Shown one piece after another: positions 34,370-44,189 of a DNA stretch of 64,000 nt (its first letter is position 1; each line of letters opens with the position of its first letter). Source of the stretch: Epiperipatus broadwayi (Eukaryota; Onychophora; Udeonychophora; Euonychophora; Peripatidae); the NCBI GenBank assembly GCA_028023455.1, contig JAQFVV010012398.1, positions 4,984,682 to 5,048,681 on the forward strand, written 5' to 3'. The translations under genes were made by a program, and so were the position numbers. The notes beneath the pieces were generated by a model. The model was not told the origin of the DNA and made no database searches. It worked only from the letters and a program-made list of their open reading frames with translations.

Positions 34370-35480
34370 TTTGGCTATACGGCGATTTTTTTTTTTTTGG
34401 CTTTAACTTTTATTTTAGAAATCAATTTTTATTACCTTTTTTTTAAAAATAAAAGCCAAAAAATAAGTTCTGTCTCAAACATTTACAAAGTATTTCTCAA
34501 TACACCCCCACCACCCCAAAATAAAGTAAGATCAAAACTTTTGACTTTTTCAAGTTTCATTTTTTTTTTTTTTGTTTAAAAACACGGCCACTTTTTTTTT
34601 TTAGCCTATAAGGTGATATCTTTTTTGCCATTATTTGTATACCACTGATATATTAAAACTTTTATTTTTAAAACCAATTTTTATTACATTTTTTTAAAAA
34701 TAAAAACCAAAAATAACTTTTGTCTCATTCACTAAGACAAAAGTTATTTCTCAAACCACTCCCCCTCCCCCCAAATTAAAATAAGATCTTTTCTGGCTTT
34801 AACTTTGAAATCAATTTTTATCACCTTTTAAAAAAAAAAAACAATCAAAAAGTTTCTGTCTCTAACTTTTACAAAGTATTTCTCAATCAACCCCCCCCCT
34901 CCAATTAAAATAAGATCAAAACTTTTGACTTTTTCAAATTTTGTTTTCTTTTGTTTAAAAATACACCCACTTTTTTTTGGCCTATAAGGCGATATTTTTT
35001 TTGGCTTTATTTGTATAATGCTAAAATACTAAAACTTTTATTTTTAAAACAAATTTCTGTTACCTTTTTTTAAAAATAAAAATAAACAAAAGATAACTTT
35101 GGTCTCTATCTTTTGTCTCAGTGATGACTCAAAGTATTTCTCAACCCACTCCCTCCCCCCCCCCCCAAAAAAAAATTAAAATAAGATCAAAGCTTTTGAC
35201 TTTTTCAACTTTCGGTGGTCTTTTTTTTAAAAGACGGTGACTATATGGTGATTTTTTTTTGGCTTTATTTCTATTATGCAATGTCTATTTTGCCATTTTT
35301 AAAAAAAACTTTTTCTATTAATTGCATTTTTTGATCCATTCAACACACCAGCCCATAAAAAAATTACAATAACATTAAAACTTAGACTTTTACACGTTTC
35401 ATTTTATTTTTTCAGATTTAAAATATGGCAAACTTTTTTTTTGGCTATACGGTGATTTTAATTACGTGATTTCTATTTTG
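34370..35480 (+). repeat. internal tandem units of hAT-2, with C-tracts
   Basis: Units of roughly 230-260 bp. Each reads GGCTATACGGCGATTTTT / GCCTATAAGGCGATAT, then 'CTTTTATTTTTAAAACCAATT', ACCTTTTTT, 'AAAGTATTTCTCAA', a C-rich tract (34505-34517, 34760-34772, 34891-34902, 35150-35166), then AAATAAGATCAAAACTTTTG and ACTTTTTCAA. Four units keep the C-tract. The one at 34780-34900 is shortened and the last (35240-35480) is decayed. Confidence 0.8.
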
Positions 35481-35943
35481 CCCTTACTACTATCAAAAGG
35501 CAATCTCCATATATATATAACTATTCTTGTATATTTAACATTAAATACAGATATTACATTTATCATAATCATTGTCTTGTAATTACACTACCTGTGATAT
35601 TTCCCAACATTCAGGTGAATAACATTTTATTCTTGCATGTTTTAACAATGAAATAATAAACGTAGAAATGCAAGCACATTAATGACAATGATTGTTATTG
35701 TACTGTTTTCTGTAGCAGTATGACTGCACAACTCGAGAAAGAGTGTTCAGCATGTGAAGGTAAGCAACACTATTACAATACACAACAACTAGTGTGCTGT
35801 TTTGGTCAGTTATAACAATTATGCTTATCTAAGGCTAAGCAGGTTACATCTTTAAGAAAATTTATCTGTAAACTTCTGTCGGTCCGTGAAATCTTATCCT
35901 TATTTTTGCTGGTCCACAGGTGTGAAAAGGTTGAAGACCACTG

Positions 35944-35951
35944 TTTTAGAG
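35944..35951. repeat. hAT-2 target-site duplication, right
   Basis: TTTTAGAG, one mismatch to 33935-33942. Confidence 0.75.
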
Positions 35952-36222
35952 TATTCATATTTAGATATTACTTTGCCATGTCTTGGCTTTGGTATCTGGA
36001 ACATGGCTCAAATAGACTTATTATTACATGATTATATGTGTGGTTAATCAATGTGGACTGAGTCAGGCAATAGAAATTCAATGGTATAGCATTTATGACT
36101 AAATTTTCATGTGTAATTTACTTGTTATTGTAGAAGAAAATGTGAATGTAATAAAAAAAATGGTACCACTACAATAAAATGAGAAATAAAATAGGTTTAT
36201 ATTGTCTCATTTTTTAAAATGG

Positions 36223-37634
36223 GGGTCACCAAGCATAGCAAGTATGTACTGAACTGTTAAAAATTTATTTTAAATTCTTTTAAATTTAAAGTATCATTAT
36301 TTTTTAATGTGCATTGTGTGTGCATGGGTGATAGATATATAAAAATATTTTATTTGGATTCAGTAAACAAATAAAAATAAATAAAACTTATTAAAATTAA
36401 TTTTAATAGAAGAATCCACATAAGATTTCTTAAATTAAGCAAATTATATATTTTTTGTGAGAAAAAAAATTAATTAAACAGATTTACTGATAACAGAAAT
36501 GAATCTACAATCAGTAATTAAAAGATAAGAAGTCTCCAATTTATTCTGTCATTTAATTATTGATTTATTATATATTTTAGTTTTTTTAAAAAAGAAAAAG
36601 TATTAATAAGGGAGAGAATAAATGGACATTTTTTATTTAGAGTTTAGATCTGATTCTTAAAAAAGAGAATAAATTTGTTAACTTGATAATCTTTGAACAT
36701 GGCTGAAAATTATATGAATTTTTTTTTTAAAAAAAAAATGCTGCTATAATCATCTTTATTAAGAACAGAACATTTGCTTCTTGGAATACAAGGATTATTG
36801 GTTGATATAGCTAGAAGATGTGCAGTCCATTAACTCACCACAAATTATGTACATTTTTGCTGGAAACTTCCTGGCTTGAATTTTAATGCCTAACTCAGGA
36901 TTAACTAAACATACCAATGGAAAATGTGTGCCTCTATTTTATCTTGAAAAATGAAACATTTAAAAAAACCAGTTGAAAGAAAAACACAATTTTCATGCCA
37001 TTCTAATCAGTAATGAAAATACTAAAAAAAAAAAGACCACAGTAAAACTAAAAAAAACCCAATGTATTGAAAGGGCAGTAAGTCAGTACAATCTGATTTC
37101 TTTATTTGAATGCATTTTATATGTATTAGCTGCTAAGTTATTGTTATCCATTTACTTTTTACATACTTAGCTGAATGAATGCATTTTTAAATAATTAGTT
37201 ATTACTTGTGTGTGTATATATATATGTGAGTTAATTTTAAATGCTGAATAAATGATTATTAGTTTTAAAAATTCAAGTTGCCAGTGCCATCTCTTTAGCA
37301 GCTTTCATTTCCAAATGATTGTATTAGCACTTAATCAGTCCTATGTTTATGCAAAGAAAAAAAATTTAATTAGAGAGAATGTTTAACCACTGAGCAAAAT
37401 GTTGGAATGTTCTGTGAATTGAGAGATCGCGATATTTGAAATTGATTCATTCAACATGGCATTCTAATAAAAGAATAAAAATACATTTTTTTTATTTAAT
37501 TAAATTATTGCTGAGTTATAAAAACTATTTCAAATAGCTAGTATTGATTTTGGTGAGTTGATTTGGAAATATGACTTATTTTAGGTTCAATTATCTATCA
37601 AGGATTCTTGTACAATATATATATATATATATAT
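36223..37634 (+). repeat. dispersed repeat R2, copy 2 (interrupted by the LTR element)
   Basis: Matches 19341-20340 and, in its right part, 29430-29710. The family is thus at least 1.4 kb long and the other two copies are partial. It ends in a (TA)n run into which the LTR element at 37635 inserted. No coding capacity. The frame 36973-37170 is AT noise. Confidence 0.7.
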
Positions 37635-38081
37635 TGTAACGAGCACAGACGTTCGTTACATTGTTTTTTTATATATAATTATTAAACAAGTTAAAATAAA
37701 AAGTTCGCATTTAAAAACTTTCTTTAAAAATTAAAAATTGAAATTAAAATATCGTCTTAAACTCTTATATATTAAGTCGCACAGATAATAAAAATTATTA
37801 AAATAAAATTTTTATTAAAGAAAAAGGTATTTTTAAAACTAAATTTTAAAAAGATTTGGAGATAAAATTATATCTCTAAATCTGTCTTTAAATATATTTT
37901 TGATTTGGAAAACAGGGTAATTAATTAGAAATGGAAATGATTGTTAATTAGTTAAATGTAAACCAGCCTTCGGCATTTAAATGTAAAAACACCTGTCAGA
38001 TAAGAAAACAATAAAAACTGTTAGCAAATAAGAAGAAATCCCTATGGAATCGGACCTCAACGAAAAGGATCATCTCATCGA

Positions 38082-38121
38082 TGACGTAATGTAAATTCAA
38101 TCCTTCACATTAATATAAAAG
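38082..38121 (+). promoter_or_regulatory. LTR promoter elements (CRE-like and TATA box)
   Basis: TGACGTAA at 38082-38089 and TATAAAAG at 38114-38121. Transcription would start about 30 bases further on, which would define the U3/R boundary. The same arrangement is in the right LTR (41040-41047 and 41072-41079). Confidence 0.55.
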
Positions 38122-39239
38122 GAAAATTTTGGAAATTATTAATCAGTGACTAGTGACTGGAAATTGATTGATTATTGACGATGTAACAGCTAGGTGTTAG
38201 CGCTGGGGGGATTGAAAAAGACGCACAGCTTCAATCCCTTCAGTTCTGCTAAGAAAGAGAAAAAAATGGGCCATCGTTTATACAATGAGGACCAACTACA
38301 CGAAAAACAAAATCTCCAAAGGATAAATAAATAAATCAACCGGATACTAATCTTCGGACGACGTGGGAATTCACGTTTAAACGGCCAGGAATATAATAGG
38401 ATGAACTATTTCAATAACCGTAAGAACTTTAAAATTTATGAACATTAAGTTAAAAACTTTTCGTATTTAAAATAATTGCATTAGTTTCCTATCTGACCAA
38501 ACTAAATTAATAATGTTATTTGATGTATTTTTTTTCTTATTTATTTTGTAAAATCATTTCCATTTATTTATTTTTTGTTCTTTAAGTTTTATTATGATTG
38601 TTGTTTTCCGTTAAATTAATTATAAAAATGTTAAACTTAAGTCGGGCGTGAATGGCTGTATAGATTTGTAAAGTTATATTAGGGGAGGGTAATCTTAGGT
38701 TATTTATGTCGTTGTTAGATTGGGTCAATGGATTGGATATATTGATGTAGTTAGTAGATGTAATCGGAGATCCGCCACGGGCAGGATTATAGATATACGC
38801 CACACACCCTCTGTTTGCCTATGGATGGGTTTGTAAGTCGGCAGAATACCGCAGCCCATTCCTATGGAGTTTTTAGTTTATTGATCTACTTGCCCACAGA
38901 TGTCACATCCCTGTGGGTGGAGAGTCAATGTCGTTTCTATTTCTACATATTGTTCAGATGTACATTCCTGACAATATTGTTGTGTTGTCGTATCATGCTA
39001 CATTGAATACATGAATGTATCAGATGGATTGGCGCCGGTTGATTGCGAAATGTGTTGCCTAGGGTTAAATAGGGATAGAATATTTTATTTTCGAATGCAA
39101 ATCTATATAGTATATTCAGGCTCGATCCTATAAACTATTAAATTTAAGTTGTTTATAGACGCTTGCATAGATTGGCTATCGGTTAAATATGTTTGCGTTT
39201 TCATATTTGATCAAAATATATAGACATTCGACAAATACT

Positions 39240-39259
39240 GATACCTTACGGTGAGTATC
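39240..39259 (+). other. hairpin 1 with TTACGGTGA loop
   Basis: GATAC at 39240-39244 pairs with GTATC at 39255-39259 around C-TTACGGTGA. Repeated in the right LTR at 42198-42217. See findings for the two sister hairpins. Confidence 0.55.
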
Positions 39260-39306
39260 TAAAAGGTATTTATTCGGATGTCTTTTAAGTTATTGGTGAC
39301 GATGCA

Positions 39307-39326
39307 GGTATCTTACGATGAATACT
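39307..39326 (+). other. hairpin 2 with TTACGATGA loop
   Basis: GGTAT (39307-39311) pairs with ATACT (39322-39326, one G-T) around C-TTACGATGA. Directly after it AGAGGG (39327-39332) pairs with CCCTCT (39345-39350). The right LTR copy is at 42265-42284. Confidence 0.5.
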
Positions 39327-39878
39327 AGAGGGTTTCTTATATTTCCCTCTGCAATTGTCAGTAATCAATAACTTTGTATTTTGATCGTTTATGTTTACTT
39401 TGAAATGTTTTTGACCGTTGAAATCTATGTAACCGATCTATAGCAACATATTAAACAGGTTAATATAATCCCATCTGTGCGAACTTGATTAAAAAATGTA
39501 AATTTATAATATAATAGTAACTCAATGTAAATTAAAGTAAAATCAAAGTTAAAAATAATGTTAAATGGTTAAATGTAAATCACTAAAATAATTTTAAACC
39601 TTATATATATGTGCATAAATAAATGTTTGTATGTGAATTACTGGCAGTGGCTTACTTTATTCTTTTATATACTAGTAAATGATATTATTAAATCTCTGCT
39701 ATTCCACTGAGCTAGTGACATGGGCTAACGACCGGAATCAAAATTTAAGAAAAAAAAAAATATATTTTTTTTTGACTCACGTATCTGCCTACTTTATAAA
39801 TTTTCCTAGGTTCAAATGCCTAGATGGCGCCCCGTAGTATAGTTTACGTTAAGTCTCCTTTTCTCCGGATCGTTACAA

Positions 39879-39898
39879 TGGCGCAACCAACTGGGCCG
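39879..39898 (+). promoter_or_regulatory. candidate tRNA primer-binding site
   Basis: TGGCGCAACCAACTGGGCCG starts two bases after the left LTR. TGG complements the CCA end of a tRNA. I cannot name the tRNA without a tRNA set for the species. Confidence 0.6.
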
Positions 39899-40177
39899 AT
39901 CTTTAAAAAACCACATATACCCTGAGCAAATTTTGTCAAAATGAAATGTTTTATCTGTTTACATAAGTCGGATATTTTTAAATTTTATAAAAGCACTGCC
40001 AGGAAGAAATTGCGCATATATATTAAATACGAGAAAGTATAAAATAATTTTAAAACTAATTTTTGTAAATTAAAAAGAAAATCAAAAGGTTGCATTGGAT
40101 ATGTTTTTTTTTGTTAATATATATTTATGCGTTAACGTGTATAGGCGCACAGCCACGGAAGTTTATGATCGAAATGT

Positions 40178-40196
40178 GGTACTTACGATGAGTACC
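40178..40196 (+). other. hairpin 3 with TTACGATGA loop
   Basis: GGTAC (40178-40182) pairs with GTACC (40192-40196) around TTACGATGA. Confidence 0.5.
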
Positions 40197-40592
40197 GTTG
40201 GGAATTTACGTCAGTGTAATCCTATTTATGCATTTCAATCAGTCATAAATAAGTTGGTGGTAGTTATAATTGTGCTGCAAATATACACGTATAAATCCCT
40301 TATCTTAGAACATATTTATCTCAATGCAACCTTCCTAAATAAGTTAAATAATTTGTTTGTCATGCCGTAAATAAAAATCAAATGGATAAAATAAAATAGA
40401 ATTCTCGGGGGGAGGGGTGTAAACGTAAATGGTCCTTAGGTAGGCGTTGGTCAACATTTTCTTTTTCTTTTTGTATAGAGTTTTTTGTAAAATTATTAAC
40501 CGAATGTTTGTAAATTTTGTTAATACCGTAATTACTAACCCTAAGTAAAATATTTTTTTTTGATCATTTTTTTTTAAGTAACTTTACTGATA

Positions 40593-42833
40593 TGTAACGA
40601 GCACAGACGTTCGTTACATTGTTTTTTTATATATAATTATTAAACAAGTTAAAATAAAAAGTTCGCATTTAAAAACTTTCTTTAAAAATTAAAAATTGAA
40701 ATTAAAATATCGTCTTAAACTCTTATATATTAAGTCGCACAGATAATAAAAATTATTAAAATAAAATTTTTATTAAAGAAAAAGGTATTTTTAAAACTAA
40801 ATTTTAAAAAGATTTGGAGATAAAATTATATCTCTAAATCTGTCTTTAAATATATTTTTGATTTGGAAAACAGGGTAATTAATTAGAAATGGAAATGATT
40901 GTTAATTAGTTAAATGTAAACCAGCCTTCGGCATTTAAATGTAAAAACACCTGTCAGATAAGAAAACAATAAAAACTGTTAGCAAATAAGAAGAAATCCC
41001 TATGGAATCGGACCTCAACGAAAAGGATCATCTCATCGATGACGTAATGTAAATTCAATCCTTCACATTAATATAAAAGGAAAATTTTGGAAATTATTAA
41101 TCAGTGACTAGTGACTGGAAATTGATTGATTATTGACGATGTGACAGCTAGGTGTTAGCGCTGGGGGGGATTGAAAAAGACGCACAGCTTCAATCCCTTC
41201 AGTTCTGCTAAGAAAGAGAAAAAAATGGGCCATCGTTTATACAATGAGGACCAACTACACGAAAAACAAAATCTCCAAAGGATAAATAAATAAATCAACC
41301 GGATACTAATCTTCGGACGACGTGGGAATTCACGTTTAAACGGCCAGGAATATAATAGGATGAACTATTTCAATAACCGTAAGAACTTTAAAATTTATGA
41401 ACATTAAGTTAAAAACTTTTCGTATTTAAAATAATTGCATTAGTTTCCTATCTGACCAAACTAAATTAATAATGTTATTTGATGTATTTTTTTCTTATTT
41501 ATTTTGTAAAATCATTTCCATTTATTTATTTTTTGTTCTTTAAGTTTTATTATGATTGTTGTTTTCCGTTAAATTAATTATAAAAATGTTAAACTTAAGT
41601 CGGGCGTGAATGGCTGTATAGATTTGTAAAGTTATATTAGGGGAGGGTAATCTTAGGTTATTTATGTCGTTGTTAGATTGGGTCAATGGATTGGATATAT
41701 TGATGTAGTTAGTAGATGTAATCGGAGATCCGCCACGGGCAGGATTATAGATATACGCCACACACCCTCTGTTTGCCTATGGATGGGTTTGTAAGTCGGC
41801 AGAATACCGCAGCCCATTCCTATGGAGTTTTTAGTTTATTGATCTACTTGCCCACAGATGTCACATCCCTGTGGGTGGAGAGTCAATGTCGTTTCTATTT
41901 CTACATATTGTTCAGATGTACATTCCTGACAATATTGTTGTGTTGTCGTATCATGCTACATTGAATACATGAATGTATCAGATGGATTGGTGCCGGTTGA
42001 TTGCGAAATGTGTTGCCTAGGGTTAAATAGGGATAGAATATTTTATTTTCGAATGCAAATCTATATAGTATATTCAGGCTCGATCCTATAAACTATTAAA
42101 TTTAAGTTGTTTATAGACGCTTGCATAGATTGGCTATCGGTTAAATATGTTTGCGTTTTCATATTTGATCAAAATATATAGACATTCGACAAATACTGAT
42201 ACCTTACGGTGAGTATCTAAAAGGTATTTATTCGGATGTCTTTTAAGTTATTGGTGACGATGCAGGTATCTTACGATGAATACTAGAGGGTTTCTTATAT
42301 TTCCCTCTGCAATTGTCAGTAATCAATAACTTTGTATTTTGATCGTTTATGTTTACTTTGAAATGTTTTTGACCGTTGAAATCTATGTAACCGATCTATA
42401 GCAACATATTAAACAGGTTAATATAATCCCATCTGTGCGAACTTGATTAAAAAATGTAAATTTATAATATAATAGTAACTCAATGTAAATTAAAGTAAAA
42501 TCAAAGTTAAAAATAATGTTAAATGTTTAAATGTAAATCACTAAAATAATTTTAAACCTTATATATATGTGCATAAATAAATGTTTGTATGTGAATTACT
42601 GGCAGTGGCTTACTTTATTCTTTTATATACTAGTAAATGATATTATTAAATCTCTGCTATTCCACTGAGCTAGTGACATGGGCTAACGACCGGAATCAAA
42701 ATTTAAGAAAAAAAAAAATATATTTTTTTTTGACTCACGTATCTGCCTACTTTATAAATTTTTCTAGGTTCAAATGCCTAGATGGCGCCTCGTAGTGCAG
42801 TTTACGTTAGGTCGCTTTCTCCGGATCGTTACA
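40593..42833 (+). repeat. right LTR
   Basis: Nearly identical to 37635-39877 (offset 2958). Visible differences include a G-run length change near 41162, A to G near 41143, and several changes in the last 60 bases (for example TAGTATAG versus TAGTGCAG). Both LTR ends are intact. Confidence 0.92.
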
Positions 42834-44010
42834 ATATATGTTCTCATTTCCCACATATATATATTCTTTAAGTGAAAAAAAAATTTTCTTCTATATAGAA
42901 ATTTATGTTTGCATGTATTATTATTGTTATTATATAGTTTATAGATGATAAACTTAAGCAATTGTAGAGAGAGAATGTAATGAGAAGCAATATTTGATGT
43001 ATGGATTTGTTATTTTTTCATTAAATAATGTATTAAATTATTTAGCTTTTAGTTTTTGTTAAAATAAAGCAGATCAGAGAAAAACTGATAAGAAAGATGT
43101 GAAAACAATTAATCAAGATAAAATGTACATGTGTGAGAAGTGTGAAAATAGCTGTGTGACCAAAACACTTTAACACGTATTTCTAATGACTATAAACTGC
43201 AAGCTTTATTGTTTGTATTGTCCTGGATTATCTTAGATTATCCCAGAAAGGGGGTTGTTTTGACAGGATAAATAATTGTTGATTTTTTATCTGTTGATAA
43301 CTTAAAATCATCTGGGTGAGATTTATGGCTATCTCAAGTCACAGTTATTTTTGTGGGGGGATTTTAGTTTTTTTTGATCAGAAATTTGAAATAAAAATGA
43401 GTGAAATAATATTTGAAGGTCAGTTCAGTTTTTGCTTTGGAAATGAGTGAAACAATATTTACTGAATGGCAATCAGTTAATAATATTAACTATATGCAAT
43501 CATTTTAAACTGAAAAGAGTTGAACAGTTTTCTTTTTTTTTAAGAGTATGGGCTATTGATTTTTTTTCTCTCTTTAGAGAAAGGAAATCTAAAGAAAAAA
43601 AAGACTCTTGTTTTAAAATAAATACAGAAGATGTGTGTATATATAAAGTAGCTCACACCAAGATTAATATAGTTATTAAAATTCTATAAAATAGTATTAA
43701 TAAATATTTTCGTTATGAAGGAAATAAACATGATGCCTTGTTAAAAGCCCGCTCATTCTGCTCCCTAAAATCTGACAAAATGGGTTAAATCACTAATCTA
43801 CTATGGACTCATATACCGGTCCATAATAACCAAAAGAATGGACAAATTTAAAACCAGCCAAAGATGTCATCTGATCATCATCTTGGACAAGAGAAGGAGA
43901 AAGAAAAGATGAATAAAAGCCATATATAGCCAAGTTTGATTAGGCTATAAATCAATTTTTTGTTAAAGTTTTTTTCATAGTCATCTAAAGTGTCTACAAT
44001 GATTTTTTTT
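42834..44010. other. AT-rich non-coding stretch, no gene seen
   Basis: The frame 43447-43689 has no recognisable motif. 43725-43935 is slightly GC-richer, identity unknown. Confidence 0.4.
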
Positions 44011-44017
44011 AAAAAAA

Positions 44018-44185
44018 ATTGGAAACAAGCCAGTCAACCAATTGATCGTTATCAAAAGTATCAACAATAAATAATTTTAAAATTGTGGAAACAAGCAAGT
44101 CAATTAATTCATGTTTATTAAAAGCTATCAACAAGAACTTTTCTTTTTAAATGGTAGAAATAAGCAAATCCACCTGTTGAAGCTA
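44018..44185 (+). repeat. degenerate tandem repeat, about 70-80 bp, three copies
   Basis: 'GGAAACAAGCCAGTCAACCA' (44021), 'GGAAACAAGCAAGTCAATTA' (44087) and 'AGAAATAAGCAAATCCACCT' (44156), the first two followed by a TATCA-ACAA segment. Confidence 0.65.
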
Positions 44186-44189
44186 TACG

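Larger units (their letters stand above)
33943..35943. mobile_element. non-autonomous hAT element (hAT-2) with internal satellite
   Basis: Ends CAGTGATCTTCAACC (33943-33957) and GGTTGAAGACCACTG (35929-35943) are 14/15 inverted repeats. They are flanked by a 7/8-matching 8-bp duplication. GCCGGTCCGC (left) and GTCGGTCCGT (right, 35878) are subterminal repeats. No transposase frame is present. Most of the interior (34370-35480) is a tandem array. The short frames 34142-34339 and 34397-34579 are not credible. Confidence 0.85.
37635..39877 (+). repeat. left LTR
   Basis: Begins TGTAACGAGCACAGACG, followed at once by TCGTTACA, so the first 26 bases form a small stem-loop (TGTAACGA...TCGTTACA). It holds a CRE-like TGACGTAA (38082-38089) and TATAAAAG (38114-38121). 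The short frames 38582-38803 (-) and 38815-39006 (+) are identical in both LTRs and look non-coding. Confidence 0.92.
39878..40592 (+). other. internal region of the LTR element
   Basis: 715 bp between LTRs, with no recognisable retroviral domain. The 91-codon frame 40095-40370 lacks similarity to anything I know and runs over hairpin 3 (40178-40196). A purine run CGGGGGGAGGGG (40407-40418) lies about 175 bp before the right LTR. Confidence 0.75.
37635..42833 (+). mobile_element. young non-autonomous LTR retrotransposon (LARD-like), 5.2 kb
   Basis: Two direct repeats of about 2.24 kb (37635-39877 and 40593-42833), each starting TGTAACGAGC and ending ATCGTTACA, enclose 715 bp of unique sequence. 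TG...CA ends, an 8-bp TGTAACGA/TCGTTACA inverted terminus, a TGG-starting primer-site candidate right after the left LTR, and a TATA box in each LTR identify it as an LTR retroelement. No gag, protease, RT or integrase is present, so it must have been mobilised in trans. I spotted only about a dozen differences between LTRs, mostly near their 3' ends, so insertion is recent. Flanks are ATAT on both sides, inside a (TA)n run, so the target duplication cannot be sized. Confidence 0.9.

Noticed and set aside
38582-39006. Frames repeated identically at 41540-41964
   Set aside because: Identical because they sit in the two LTRs. Short, unlike any known protein, and overlapping on opposite sides of one LTR block.
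37621-42840. Simple tandem duplication of a 2.96 kb host segment
   Set aside because: TG...CA ends, the 8-bp terminal inverted motif, a primer-site candidate after the first copy, and promoter motifs in each copy fit an LTR element better. The second unit lacks the internal region that a tandem duplication would repeat.
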